Assembly (NCBI RefSeq): GCF_020171345.1
Contig: NZ_JAIUZM010000001.1
Location: 1,302,001-1,366,000, forward strand
Source of the DNA: Microbulbifer agarilyticus
GTDB taxonomy: Bacteria; Pseudomonadota; Gammaproteobacteria; Pseudomonadales; Cellvibrionaceae
Direction: 5' to 3'
DNA: 64,000 nt
The notes beneath the pieces were generated by a model that was given only the letters and a program-made list of their open reading frames with translations, made no database searches and was not told where the DNA came from. Shown here piece after piece: positions 8,748 to 17,962 of the stretch. How positions within the stretch are numbered: position 1 is the stretch's first letter; every line of letters starts with the position of its first letter. The position numbers and the translations under genes were made by a program.

Positions 8748-9857
8748 TTAAGCGTCGGCCCCCTGTTGCTGTTCATCGCGCAACTGGTCGTACTGCTCGT
8801 AGAGGCCCTCCGGTAACTGCGCATACAGGTGATCAAACATGGCGGTAACCGGCTCGGGTACCCGCGCGTGCCAGTTGCCGAGTGCCGCCTCCATGGTTGC
8901 GGCCAACTCACGATCGAGGTCCTGCTGTTTGGCATCACTCCACAAACCCTGTTCACGTAGGTGGCGATCCAGACGCTGGATCGGCTCCCACTGCCAGGCT
9001 TGCTCCAGCGCCTCGGCACTGCGATAGCGGCTGGCGTCATCCGCGGTGGTGTGATCGCACAGGCGATAGGAAATCGCCTCGATCAGCGCGGGGCCCTCAC
9101 CACTGCGCGCCCGTTGCAGCGCGTCCCGCACCGCCCAGGCCACCGCGACAATATCGTTGCCATCGACCTGCAGCGCGGGAATCCCCGCAGCAACGGCTTT
9201 TTGCGCGATTGTCTGCGTGGCCGTCTGGCCGTGGCGCGGCACCGAGATGGCCCACTGATTGTTGTTCACCACAAACACCACCGGCAGCTTCCATACCCCG
9301 GCGAGATTCATTGCTTCGTAAAAGTCGCCTTTAGAAGTCGCACCCTCGCCACTGCTGGCGACGGCTGCCTGCAACGGCGCGCCTTCCTGTTGATGCCGCT
9401 GCTTCAGGGCAAAGGCGACACCCACTGCGTGCAGCATTTGGGTAGCAATGGGAATACAGATGGGCAGGTCGTTGGGGGAATGCTGGAAGTTCTGCCCGCG
9501 TTCATCCCCCCCCCAGATGGCGAGAATTTCTTCGATAGTGACGCCGCGCTCCAGTAGCGCGCCGGTTTCGCGGTAGTAGGGACAATAGACATCATCGGCA
9601 TCCAGGGCATTGCCGGTAGCGATGCCGATGGCTTCCTGACCAAGGGTGGAAGGGTAGGTGCCGAGGCGGCCGGTGCGCTGCAGTTTTACCGCACGATCAT
9701 CCACCAGCCGGGCCAGCTGCATTTGCCGATAACAGTGGGTGAGCCAGTCCGGTGTGGCAAATTCAGGTAGCGGCTGTGTTGCCTTGCCTTGGTTATCCAG
9801 ATACTGGAGATGGGCAATATCGAAGGAAGCTTGCAGTTGCAGGCGGGGTTTGTGCAT
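8748..9857 (-). CDS. 2-oxoacid dehydrogenase E1 component, alpha subunit
   Basis: This 369-residue ThDP-binding subunit resembles PdhA/BkdA. The TYPSTLGQEAIGIATG and YYRETGALLERG segments are diagnostic. The ThDP motif is SSGEGATSKGDF (G170-E171-G172) followed 26 residues later by VVNNNQWAIS, so the usual Asp of GDG, which coordinates Mg2+, is Glu here (codon GAG). It is the first gene of the E1-alpha/E1-beta/E2 operon. No E3 gene is adjacent, so the housekeeping dihydrolipoamide dehydrogenase would have to serve. The operon lies between glmU and glmR, which are neighbours in Pseudomonas, suggesting lineage-specific insertion. Confidence 0.93.
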   Translation of the reverse strand: MHKPRLQLQASFDIAHLQYLDNQGKATQPLPEFATPDWLTHCYRQMQLARLVDDRAVKLQRTGRLGTYPSTLGQEAIGIATGNALDADDVYCPYYRETGALLERGVTIEEILAIWGGDERGQNFQHSPNDLPICIPIATQMLHAVGVAFALKQRHQQEGAPLQAAVASSGEGATSKGDFYEAMNLAGVWKLPVVFVVNNNQWAISVPRHGQTATQTIAQKAVAAGIPALQVDGNDIVAVAWAVRDALQRARSGEGPALIEAISYRLCDHTTADDASRYRSAEALEQAWQWEPIQRLDRHLREQGLWSDAKQQDLDRELAATMEAALGNWHARVPEPVTAMFDHLYAQLPEGLYEQYDQLRDEQQQGADA

Positions 9858-10003
9858 CGGCGCGGTCCCTGGGTTCCGATGCTTGTAGTGTAGTTGGAGG
9901 TTACGGGGTTCGATTTTTCACAGCCCCAGTGATCCGCCTTCAATTCGACTTGTGCACTTCACAACCGAACCAGCTAACGAAGCGAAAAGCTCTCACGCTA
10001 AGA

Positions 10004-10111
10004 CCAAGTATCCGGTAGTCATTTTTGAAAGCGTCGGCGACAGGGACGTCGCCGTCGCAGCGCCCAGGGATGGGTTCATAGCGGTTTCAAAAATGACTAC
10101 CGGATGCTTGG
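10004..10111. repeat. Intergenic palindromic element, copy A (CCCAGGGATGGG core)
   Basis: Imperfectly matched 27-nt arms (10004-10030 and 10085-10111, 26/27 complementary; outer part CCAAG, inner part TCATTTTTGAAA) enclose an inner hairpin GGCGAC-AGGGAC-GTCGCC (10036-10053) and a core CGCCCAGGGATGGGTT (10061-10076). Copies B (55635-55741) and C (58173-58280) share the layout and core but have different arms. It lies between glmU and the E1-alpha gene, both on the minus strand. It could act as a glmU terminator or be a REP/MITE-like repeat; I see no coding potential. Confidence 0.8.
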
Positions 10112-10146
10112 ACGCCACTTAGGCAAATAAAGCTTCTAATGAAAGA

Positions 10147-11508
10147 TCAGGACTTCTTGGTGGGCCGCTGCCAGCCACCAATATTTCGCTGCTTGCCACG
10201 GGCCACAGCCAGTTCGTCAGCACTCACTTCACGGGTAATTGTTGATCCGGCGCCGATGGTCGCACCAGAGCCGATGGTTACCGGCGCCACCAGCGCCGAA
10301 TTGGAACCGATAAAGGCGCCATCGCCAATAATGGTTTTGGATTTGTTTACGCCGTCGTAATTACAAGTGATGGTGCCGGCGCCGATATTCACGCCCTCTC
10401 CGACTTCCGCATCGCCGACATAAGACAGGTGATTCACCTTGCTGCCAAGGCCGATCTTGGCTTTTTTGGTTTCAACGAAATTGCCGACTTTTGCTCCGTT
10501 AGCCAACTCGGTCCCTGGGCGCAGACGCGCGAAGGGACCAATGGTACAGGCTTCACCGACATTGGCATCTTCAATTATCGAATTGGCCTCCAGCACTGTG
10601 CCCGCCGCCAACTGGCAGTTTTTCAGCAAACAATTGGCTCCGATCTTTACGCCATCACCGAGAGTGACCTCTCCTTCGAACACGCAGTTGATGTCGATGC
10701 AAACGTCTGCGCCGCAAGAAAGAGTACCGCGTACATCGAGACGCGCAGGATCAAGCAGGGTGACGCCGGCGGCCATCAGGCCTTCGGCATTTTCTGCCTG
10801 CAGCGCACGCTCCAGTTCCGCCTGCTGGGCACGGCTGTTTACGCCGGCGACCTCGTTGGGGTCATCGGCGATCACACCGGTGACGGCGATGTTCTCGCTC
10901 ACGGAGCGCGCGATCACGTCGGTTAGGTAGTACTCACTCTGGGCATTATTGTTGGAGAGTTCCGGTAGCCACTGGGCCAGCAGGTCAGCGGGGGCCGCGA
11001 GAATGCCGGTGTTGATTTCGGTAATTTTGAGGGTGTCGGCGTCGGCATCTTTCTGCTCGACAATCGCCTGCACCGCACCGGACCCGTCGCGCACGATACG
11101 CCCATAACCACTTGGGTCATCCATCACCACCGATAGCAGCGCAGGCCCGGAAGCAGAAGCCTCGAGCAGGCTTTGCAGCGTCGCGGTTTTTACCAGCGGC
11201 ACATCGCCGTAGAGCACCAGTACCGTCGCACCCTTGCGAAAGTTCGGAATCGCTTGGGCAACGGCGTGGCCGGTTCCCAGCTGTTCGGTCTGCTCGACAA
11301 ACTGCACACCACTATCGGCGCAACGCTCACGCACCAGATCCGCACCGTGACCAATAACCACGGTAATACCAACGTCACCGAGCCCCTTGGCCGCATTGAT
11401 CACCCGCTCCAGCATCGGCACGCCACCAATGGGGTGCAGAACCTTGGGAAGGTTGGAGCGCATGCGGGTGCCTTTGCCCGCGGCGAGGATGACAACGTCG
11501 ATAGCCAT
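10147..11508 (-). CDS. glmU: Bifunctional UDP-N-acetylglucosamine pyrophosphorylase / glucosamine-1-phosphate N-acetyltransferase
   Basis: GlmU makes UDP-GlcNAc from glucosamine-1-phosphate, acetyl-CoA and UTP. From the ATG at 11508 it is 453 residues (family about 456): MAIDVVILAAGKGTRMRS nucleotide-binding signature, LPKVLHPIGG, then the left-handed beta-helix hexapeptides with FVETKKAKIGLGSKVNHL and GAGTITCNYDGVNKSKTIIG in the acetyltransferase half. The frame stays open 23 codons further upstream, but AAGGAT before the 11508 ATG and family alignment favour the shorter form. In many gammaproteobacteria glmU directly follows atpC; here three unrelated genes intervene. Confidence 0.97.
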   Translation of the reverse strand: MAIDVVILAAGKGTRMRSNLPKVLHPIGGVPMLERVINAAKGLGDVGITVVIGHGADLVRERCADSGVQFVEQTEQLGTGHAVAQAIPNFRKGATVLVLYGDVPLVKTATLQSLLEASASGPALLSVVMDDPSGYGRIVRDGSGAVQAIVEQKDADADTLKITEINTGILAAPADLLAQWLPELSNNNAQSEYYLTDVIARSVSENIAVTGVIADDPNEVAGVNSRAQQAELERALQAENAEGLMAAGVTLLDPARLDVRGTLSCGADVCIDINCVFEGEVTLGDGVKIGANCLLKNCQLAAGTVLEANSIIEDANVGEACTIGPFARLRPGTELANGAKVGNFVETKKAKIGLGSKVNHLSYVGDAEVGEGVNIGAGTITCNYDGVNKSKTIIGDGAFIGSNSALVAPVTIGSGATIGAGSTITREVSADELAVARGKQRNIGGWQRPTKKS

Positions 11509-11850
11509 GAGGATCCTTGGAGAATTAGCAACAGAAGAAAGTGTGATCGAGCACCCTTCTTTATAGATAGATACCAATCAATTTTGCTGGGTGCGGATTG
11601 TTACGGCTCAGGTCCATGACCGCAAGTGGTCCGTTGTACCTGGTCGGCAGCGGTGCCCTGGAGCGTGGCAATCAGATTGCGCAGACAAAAATTCGGTCAA
11701 GCGTAAATATACCGAGTTTTATCCCATTCGGTGTCGATGCGTTGTTTTTTACCGACGTTGCGGTAATTTTTCCGTCAGCAAATTCCTGAAGCGCGATCCT
11801 GTTTAGGTATAGCGCGAAACAAGACCACTCCAGTAACCCGGGAGCCCCGA
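11509..11850. other. Divergent intergenic region glmU / amidohydrolase
   Basis: These 342 bp separate the divergently transcribed glmU and amidohydrolase genes. I see no convincing gene, RNA or operator. It must hold both promoters; AT-richer stretches near 11560-11590 and 11690-11790 are the likeliest places. The ribosome site CGGGAG of the amidohydrolase gene is at its right end. Confidence 0.6.
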
Positions 11851-14800
11851 ATGATAAAAACCAAAGTCCGCCAGCTGGCACGCCTGATCGGCGGCGCCAG
11901 TCTCGCCCTGACCCTACCGCTGGCCGCCGCCGCAGAAGAGGCAAAGAAGGAAGCCGAAAAGTGGGACGTGAACAAACCGCCCTACGAGTTCAAAACCATT
12001 CCGCTGGATACCCGCGAAACCACGTGGAGCAACCTGGATATCAGCCCAGACGGCAAAACCATCTTGTTCGATATGCTGGGTGATATCTATGAGATGCCGA
12101 TCGATGGCGGCAAGGCCACCTCGATCACCAATGAGATTGCCTGGAATACCCAGCCGCGCTTCAGCCCGGACGGCAAATCGATCGTCTTCGTGAGTGACCG
12201 CGACGGTGCGGACAACGTGTGGATCATGGATCGCACTGGCGACAATCTGCGTCAGCTCACCACCGAGCGCGAGAATCTGGTGCACGCGCCGAGCTTCAGC
12301 CCGGACGGGCAATACCTGGTGGCGCGTAAAGGTTTTATGAGCGGCCGCAGTATCCCCGCCGGTGAGATCTGGATGTACCACTATGGCGGTGGTGAAGGGC
12401 GCCAGATCAAGGCGCGTCTTGGCGGAGATAACGCGCAGAAGAACATTTCCGATGCGGTGTTCTCTCCGGACGGTCGTTACATCTATTACACCATCGACAC
12501 CACGCCGGGCACCGTGTGGGAGTACAACAAGAACTCCACCAAACAGATCTTTGCCATCAACCGCTATGACCTGAATGACGGCAAGGACGAGACCTTTGTA
12601 TCCGGCCCCGGCGGCTCTATCTCCCCCATGCCTTCCCCGGACGGTAAAAAACTGGCCTTCGTGCGCCGTCAGGACTTCAATACCGCGTTGTTCGTGAAAG
12701 ACCTGAGCACCGGTCTGGAGACACCGATCTACTCCGAACTGGAGCGCGATCTACAGGAAACCTTCGGCTCTCACGGCAACTACGTACAGTACGACTGGAT
12801 GCCCGACGGAAAGTCCCTGGTGGTGTGGAGCAAGGGCAAGTTCCTGCGCATCGCCGCCGACGGCAGCAGCCTGCAGAGCGGCGCACGCGAAATCGTGGCG
12901 CACATCCAAACCGACAAGCAGGTCGCCGATGCGGTGCGCTTCCCGGTCGATGTGGCGCCGGATGCGTTCGATGTGAAGATGATTCGCTGGGCGCAGAAGT
13001 CTCCGGATGGCAAGCAGATCGCCTTCCAGGCACTGGGTAAAATTTACGTTCAGGAGGTGAAAAGTGGTGAACGTCGCCGATTGACCCGCCAGGATGAGCA
13101 CTTTGAGTTCTATCCGAGCTGGTCCCGCGACGGCAAGCAAATCACCTACGTGTCCTGGGACGACGAAAAGCTGGGCCAGGTACGTGTGGTATCCGCGCGC
13201 AGCGGCCGTGGCAAGAACATCACCCAGGAACCGGGCCTGTATGTGGAGCCGAGCTTCTCCCCGGATGGTGAACAGGTAACCTTCCGCCGCTTTACCGGTG
13301 GCTACCTGCTGAGCCCCGAATACTCCCTCGAGCCGGGAATTTACCTCGCCGACGCCGATGGCGATTGGCAGCGCCGTATCGCCAAGTCCGGTTACGAGCC
13401 GCACTTTGGTGCCGACGGTGAGCGCATTTACTTCTCCGAGTACATTTACGGCAACGGTGGCAAGCGTGTCTTCAAGAGTGTCGACACCAACGGAAAGGAC
13501 GAGCGTGAACATCTGCACGGCGCAGAAATCACCTCCTTCCGCCTGTCACCGGACGGTCGCTGGGTGGCGTTTACCCAGGACTTCAAGGCATTTGCCGCCC
13601 CGTTTATGCACACTGGCAAATCTGAATCCATTGGCCCCAAGGCCAGTGCGGTCAAGGTCACCCAGGTATCCAAGCGCGCCGGTGAGAACCTCCACTGGTC
13701 CGCCGACAGCAACACCCTGGGCTGGGCCCACGGCCCGAAACTGTACGAGCGCGAACTCAAAGACGCCTTTGGCTTTGTCGCCGGTGCGCCAGAGCAGCTA
13801 CCTGAGCCCGTTAGCGATGGGACCGACCTGAGCTTCGAGAAGCCGTTTGCCAACAGCGGCAAACTGGTGGCACTCACCGGTGGCACCGTGGTCACCATGC
13901 GCGATTCCGAGCAGACTCAGGAAGTGATTGAAAACGGTGTGGTGCTGTTCCGCGGCAATCGTATTGTCGCAGTGGGCGCAACCAGTGAGGTGGAAATCCC
14001 GGTGGGCACCCAGCGTATCGATGTGACCGGCAAAACCGTACTGCCGGGGCTGATTGATGCCCACGCCCACGGCGCCCAGGGACGTGAGGAAATCATCCCG
14101 CAGCAGAACTGGAACCTGTATTCCAGCCTGGCGTTTGGCGTGACCACCATTCACGACCCCTCCAACGACAGCAGTGAGATCTTCTCCGCTGCGGAAATGC
14201 AGAAGGCCGGCATCATCAACGGCCCGCGCATTTACTCCACCGGCACCATCCTTTACGGCGCCAAGGGCCCCGGCTACAAAGCCAAGATCAACAGCCTGGA
14301 AGATGCGGAATTCCATGTTGAGCGTCTCAAGGACATGGGCGCAATTTCCGTGAAGAGCTACAACCAGCCGCGGCGCGAGCAGCGCCAGCAGGTGCTGGAA
14401 GCGGGCCGTAAACACGGCATCATGGTGGTGCCGGAAGGTGGCGGCAAGTACCAGCACAATATGAATATGATTGTGGACGGCCATACCGGTGTTGAGCACT
14501 CACTGCCGATCGCCAATATCTATTCCGATGTGCAGCAGCTGTGGAGCCAGACACAGGTGGGTTACACGCCGACCTTCGTGGTGGCCTACGGCGGCCTGAC
14601 CGGCGAATACTACTGGTACGATCACACCGAGGTTTGGAAAAACGAGCGCCTGACGCGCTTCACTCCGGACTTTATCGTCAACCCGCGCTCTATCCGTCGC
14701 GAGCGCGCGCCGGATCACCATTACAACCACTTCAATGTGGCCAGCCACGCCAAGCAGCTACGCGATCAGGGCGTTACCGTGCATATCGGTGCCCACGGTC

Positions 14801-15177
14801 AGCGCGAGGGTCTCGGTGCCCACTGGGAAATGTGGATGATGGAGCAGGGCGGTTTTACCCCGTGGGAAGCGCTTCGTTCCGGCACCATGGACGGCGCCCG
14901 CTATCTGGGTATGGATAAGGACCTGGGCAGCCTGGAGCCGGGCAAGCTGGCGGACATCATCGTGGTGGACGGCAACCCACTGGAAAACCTGCGCCTGTCC
15001 GAGAACATCAAATACACCGTGATCAACGGCAAGGTATTCGATGCAGCCACCATGAACGAAGTGGACGGCGGCCAGCGTCTGGCGTTCTTCCATGAGCGTC
15101 TGCCGGTCAGCGCCATGCCGACCCCGACCGCGGAAGCGATCCAGGAGAAGCAGGAGCGACATCACTGGGTGCACTGA
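11851..15177 (+). CDS. Secreted PD40/TolB-like beta-propeller amidohydrolase fusion
   Basis: This 1108-residue exported protein starts with a signal peptide (hydrophobic run ending PLAAAAEE near residue 29). Residues about 60-640 hold repeated PD40/TolB-type blades (ISPDGKTILFDMLGDIYEMP, FSPDGKSIVFVSDRDG, FSPDGQYLVARKG, LSPDGRWVAF). From about 680 an amidohydrolase domain follows: LPGLIDAHAHG gives the metal-binding His pair near 737-739, further His residues lie in VEHSLP (about 882) and VHIGAHGQREG (about 976), and GSLEPGKLADIIVVDGNPL is the classical C-terminal signature. It is probably a periplasmic metal hydrolase of unknown substrate, perhaps a peptidase-like or cyclic-amide hydrolase. 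A hairpin terminator follows, with no operon partner. Confidence 0.92.
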   Translation: MIKTKVRQLARLIGGASLALTLPLAAAAEEAKKEAEKWDVNKPPYEFKTIPLDTRETTWSNLDISPDGKTILFDMLGDIYEMPIDGGKATSITNEIAWNTQPRFSPDGKSIVFVSDRDGADNVWIMDRTGDNLRQLTTERENLVHAPSFSPDGQYLVARKGFMSGRSIPAGEIWMYHYGGGEGRQIKARLGGDNAQKNISDAVFSPDGRYIYYTIDTTPGTVWEYNKNSTKQIFAINRYDLNDGKDETFVSGPGGSISPMPSPDGKKLAFVRRQDFNTALFVKDLSTGLETPIYSELERDLQETFGSHGNYVQYDWMPDGKSLVVWSKGKFLRIAADGSSLQSGAREIVAHIQTDKQVADAVRFPVDVAPDAFDVKMIRWAQKSPDGKQIAFQALGKIYVQEVKSGERRRLTRQDEHFEFYPSWSRDGKQITYVSWDDEKLGQVRVVSARSGRGKNITQEPGLYVEPSFSPDGEQVTFRRFTGGYLLSPEYSLEPGIYLADADGDWQRRIAKSGYEPHFGADGERIYFSEYIYGNGGKRVFKSVDTNGKDEREHLHGAEITSFRLSPDGRWVAFTQDFKAFAAPFMHTGKSESIGPKASAVKVTQVSKRAGENLHWSADSNTLGWAHGPKLYERELKDAFGFVAGAPEQLPEPVSDGTDLSFEKPFANSGKLVALTGGTVVTMRDSEQTQEVIENGVVLFRGNRIVAVGATSEVEIPVGTQRIDVTGKTVLPGLIDAHAHGAQGREEIIPQQNWNLYSSLAFGVTTIHDPSNDSSEIFSAAEMQKAGIINGPRIYSTGTILYGAKGPGYKAKINSLEDAEFHVERLKDMGAISVKSYNQPRREQRQQVLEAGRKHGIMVVPEGGGKYQHNMNMIVDGHTGVEHSLPIANIYSDVQQLWSQTQVGYTPTFVVAYGGLTGEYYWYDHTEVWKNERLTRFTPDFIVNPRSIRRERAPDHHYNHFNVASHAKQLRDQGVTVHIGAHGQREGLGAHWEMWMMEQGGFTPWEALRSGTMDGARYLGMDKDLGSLEPGKLADIIVVDGNPLENLRLSENIKYTVINGKVFDAATMNEVDGGQRLAFFHERLPVSAMPTPTAEAIQEKQERHHWVH

Positions 15178-15195
15178 TTTCCCATTACCCATAAC

Positions 15196-15226
15196 AAAAA
15201 AGCCCGCGAAATCTCGCGGGCTTTTT
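15196..15226. terminator. Bidirectional terminator between convergent genes
   Basis: AAAAAGCCCGCGA and TCGCGGGCTTTTT form a near-perfect stem with A/T tracts on both sides. It serves the amidohydrolase gene (+) and the peptidase gene (-). Confidence 0.92.
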
Positions 15227-15247
15227 CGTTTTTGGGAAACCAGTTTT

Positions 15248-16720
15248 TCAGTGGCCGAGCTCGAGTAATTTCTGCGCTCTGGCACGCAAGTCTTGCGAAT
15301 GGCTCCAAGCCACAACACGCTCCAGATATTCCCGGGCCAGTCCAGCTTCACCCAAGTGCGACAGGTAAAAGCCGATTGCCGCATTCAGGTTCAGGTGATT
15401 GGGCTGCTGGTGATGAGCGCTCAGCATAATTTGCAACGCCGATTCGCTTTCTCCCTTTAATTGATACACCACCCACAAGGTACGGTAGCCCGGCAAGTAG
15501 TCGGGCCCGGCTTGTATCGCGAGCTTGCCGTACTTTTCTGCCTGCGCGTAATCGCCCTCATCCCACTTGCGGATTTGACTGGGTGCATGCAAACGCAGCA
15601 AATAGTAACGCGCAAGGTTTGCCGCGGTGAGGTGGCTGACAAGGCCGTAGTCACCAATATCCTGCAGCATTTTCTCGCCGAATTTAAAGTTGCCTTTCTC
15701 AGCCTCGATCACCGCCATAGCAGTCAGATTCTCGGGCCAGCCGAGTCCCTGCTCTTCGCTTTGTTGCAGGTAATCCATCGCCAGTAAGGACTTTTGCAAA
15801 TCGAGCGCTTGATTGGCCAGCAGGAACAAGCGCTCGTTTTCATCTAACGCGCGACGGGGGATGGAGTAGGAATATTCCGGTATATCCAGGCTGTAGCGAT
15901 GAATGTCATCGCGCATATAGGCGAGCATTTCGCGCTGTATTGCGGCAATCGGCTTACCGAAATACTCGGTAAAGCTGGCAACCGGGTCGTCGCCGGCAGC
16001 AGCGGCGCGCAGGTAATTTTCGGTAGCGGTGCGATAGTCCGGGTGGCCGGCATTGTGGCCCAGCTGCAGGTAATGGGTCAGCAACCAGGCACTGGCATAG
16101 TAATTATTCCAGTAACGGCTGCTGTCGCGGCCATTTGCTGCCGCGAGTGATGGTGGCGATAGTAGCTGCTCAATCGTTAGTGGTGTGTCTTTGGCCCAGG
16201 CGCTTAACCGCCATTCCGGCAACCCGCCCACCAGCACCGTGTTTTTGCGCAATTCCGCGCTCGCCAGCAGTTCGGCGAAGCCTTCCGCGTACCAGCGCGG
16301 GTAGGTCATGGCACTGTGTTCGCGCATCAGGTGGTGCACGTACTCATGGAATATGAGTCCAGAACCGGTAATCCCATGATCACCGTCGCGGGAAAAGATT
16401 ACCGGGCCTTGCCAGGTCTCCCGGTAAAACCCGGCAATTTTTTGATCGCCAGAGAACTTCTGAAATTCGGTTGAGTTGCGGAAATGGAACACCCGAAGTT
16501 TTGCGTTTTCGGGAACTTCTTCAAGGCCGGTAAAGGAGAGCGCAGTGCGGCGGAAGCGCTCCAGGTCGCGCATCAACTTGTTGACGCGCTGCTCGGAAAC
16601 GTCGGAATACACGGTGAAGTTTTCCGACTGGTATTCATGCCACTCCGCAGCAGTTATGCGAGGACTAAGCAGCACCAAGGTAAGCAGGGCGCTAATACGC
16701 AAGTATTTCGTCACAGACAT
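15248..16720 (-). CDS. Secreted gluzincin-type zinc metallopeptidase-like protein with TPR-like C-terminus
   Basis: The 490-residue protein has a signal peptide (ALLTLVLLSPRITAA, cleavage near residue 25). A zinc motif FHEYVHH (His125, Glu126, His129) is followed 17 residues later by WYAEGFAELLA, whose Glu146 fits the third gluzincin ligand. The C-terminal half (about 310-490) is alpha-helical with TPR-like spacing (AQAEKYGKLAIQAGPDYLPG, GLAREYLERVV). The likely role is a periplasmic or extracellular peptidase of unknown substrate. It is convergent with the amidohydrolase gene and downstream of the patatin gene. The family name is not certain to me. Confidence 0.82.
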   Translation of the reverse strand: MSVTKYLRISALLTLVLLSPRITAAEWHEYQSENFTVYSDVSEQRVNKLMRDLERFRRTALSFTGLEEVPENAKLRVFHFRNSTEFQKFSGDQKIAGFYRETWQGPVIFSRDGDHGITGSGLIFHEYVHHLMREHSAMTYPRWYAEGFAELLASAELRKNTVLVGGLPEWRLSAWAKDTPLTIEQLLSPPSLAAANGRDSSRYWNNYYASAWLLTHYLQLGHNAGHPDYRTATENYLRAAAAGDDPVASFTEYFGKPIAAIQREMLAYMRDDIHRYSLDIPEYSYSIPRRALDENERLFLLANQALDLQKSLLAMDYLQQSEEQGLGWPENLTAMAVIEAEKGNFKFGEKMLQDIGDYGLVSHLTAANLARYYLLRLHAPSQIRKWDEGDYAQAEKYGKLAIQAGPDYLPGYRTLWVVYQLKGESESALQIMLSAHHQQPNHLNLNAAIGFYLSHLGEAGLAREYLERVVAWSHSQDLRARAQKLLELGH

Positions 16721-16793
16721 CTATTACCTCTGCATACCCCATTTCACAGGACGCTAGCCCAGCGCGGACATTACTGTCATCCAGCCATTGAGC

Positions 16794-17837
16794 CTAAGAA
16801 CCGACGACAGTTTGCTCACAATCCTGGCGCACCGTGTCCTCGATCCAGGTGCGCAGGCGCAGAACTTCTTGTTCGCCGAGTTCAATCGCCTCGCCAGCAC
16901 GCGCGTATTCGTTGCCGCCGATCTCGCCCACCTTGGGCCTGATCAGCACATCCGGTGGCGCACCCATCATGCGGGTGCGCTTGTGGCGGCGCTCGAGGAT
17001 CTCCATGGCCCGTCGCATAGTATCGAACATGCCCGGGGGGCTCGCTTTGCCTTCGCGACTTCCGCGAAAGTGATTCAACTGTTCGCGCCCCTGTTCCACG
17101 AGCCGCGACAACCCTTCGGTAAAGCTACTCTCCTGTTCGCCGCCACCGGATTCACGTTGCTCAATTTCTTCACTTTCCGCCTCCAGTAGGAGCTCATCGG
17201 CGTCAGGCGACGCGGCGCTAATCACACTGCGGACTTCGCCGTGCTCGCGGTCCATTAACGGCGCCGCATCTTCGGTAACGTCGACGGCAATCACGGTGGT
17301 GGCGCCCATGGCGCGACACACATCCACCGGCACCGGGTTGGACACGGCGCCATCCACCAGCCAGCGACCTGAGAGATCCTTGGCGGATAGCAGGCCCGGA
17401 ATCGAGCAGGATGCACTTACCGCCTCCTGCAGGTTGCCCTGTTGCAGCCAGATTTCCTGTCCGCTGTGCAGATCGGTGGCGATGGCGGTAAATGGAACCG
17501 GCAGCTCCTCAATCTGCTTGTATTCCACCTCTTCGAAAAAGGTGCGAAATGGCTTGATACCACCGATGACCCCACCACTCAGCGTCCAGTTGATATCCAG
17601 TAGCGAGAGTACCTTCCAGTTGTCCAGCAGACGCGCCCACTCTTCGAGACGATCCAGGTGCCCGGCGGAATAGGCCGCACCGACAAATGCACCCATGGAG
17701 GTGCCGGCAATCACATCCGGGCGTATGCCCATTTCTTGCAGTGCACGCAGCACGCCGATATGTGCGAATCCTTTTGCTGCGCCGCTGCCAAGAGCAAGGC
17801 CAATACGCGGAGCACCGTTTTTCGTTCCATTTACCAT
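16794..17837 (-). CDS. Patatin-like phospholipase family protein (RssA-like)
   Basis: At 347 residues it contains the patatin hydrolase elements: the oxyanion loop LALGSGAAKGFAHIG, the nucleophile elbow GTSMG (Ser47), and the DGA motif in WLVDGAVSNPVP (Asp162), giving a Ser-Asp dyad lipid acyl hydrolase. There is no signal peptide, so it is probably cytosolic or membrane-associated. An acidic, low-complexity insertion (about 205-240, rich in Glu and Ser) separates the core from a C-terminal helical part. Together with the amidohydrolase and peptidase genes it sits between atpC and glmU, where most relatives have nothing. Confidence 0.9.
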   Translation of the reverse strand: MVNGTKNGAPRIGLALGSGAAKGFAHIGVLRALQEMGIRPDVIAGTSMGAFVGAAYSAGHLDRLEEWARLLDNWKVLSLLDINWTLSGGVIGGIKPFRTFFEEVEYKQIEELPVPFTAIATDLHSGQEIWLQQGNLQEAVSASCSIPGLLSAKDLSGRWLVDGAVSNPVPVDVCRAMGATTVIAVDVTEDAAPLMDREHGEVRSVISAASPDADELLLEAESEEIEQRESGGGEQESSFTEGLSRLVEQGREQLNHFRGSREGKASPPGMFDTMRRAMEILERRHKRTRMMGAPPDVLIRPKVGEIGGNEYARAGEAIELGEQEVLRLRTWIEDTVRQDCEQTVVGS

Positions 17838-17908
17838 GTGGATTCCAATTCCGGCAGTTAACTGGATAAATAATGACGCGGCTTGAGCGGGATTGAAATG
17901 ACAGGCAC

Positions 17909-17934
17909 AAAAAAAGCAGCCGAAGCTGCTTTTT
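17909..17934. terminator. Terminator of the atp operon (bidirectional)
   Basis: AAAAAGCAGC-CGAA-GCTGCTTTTT makes a compact stem-loop with a UUCG-type loop on the minus strand. It lies about 30 nt beyond the atpC stop, just ahead of the patatin gene. Confidence 0.9.
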
Positions 17935-17962
17935 CAGACCTGCTGTAGGAAGCAGATGCGCG

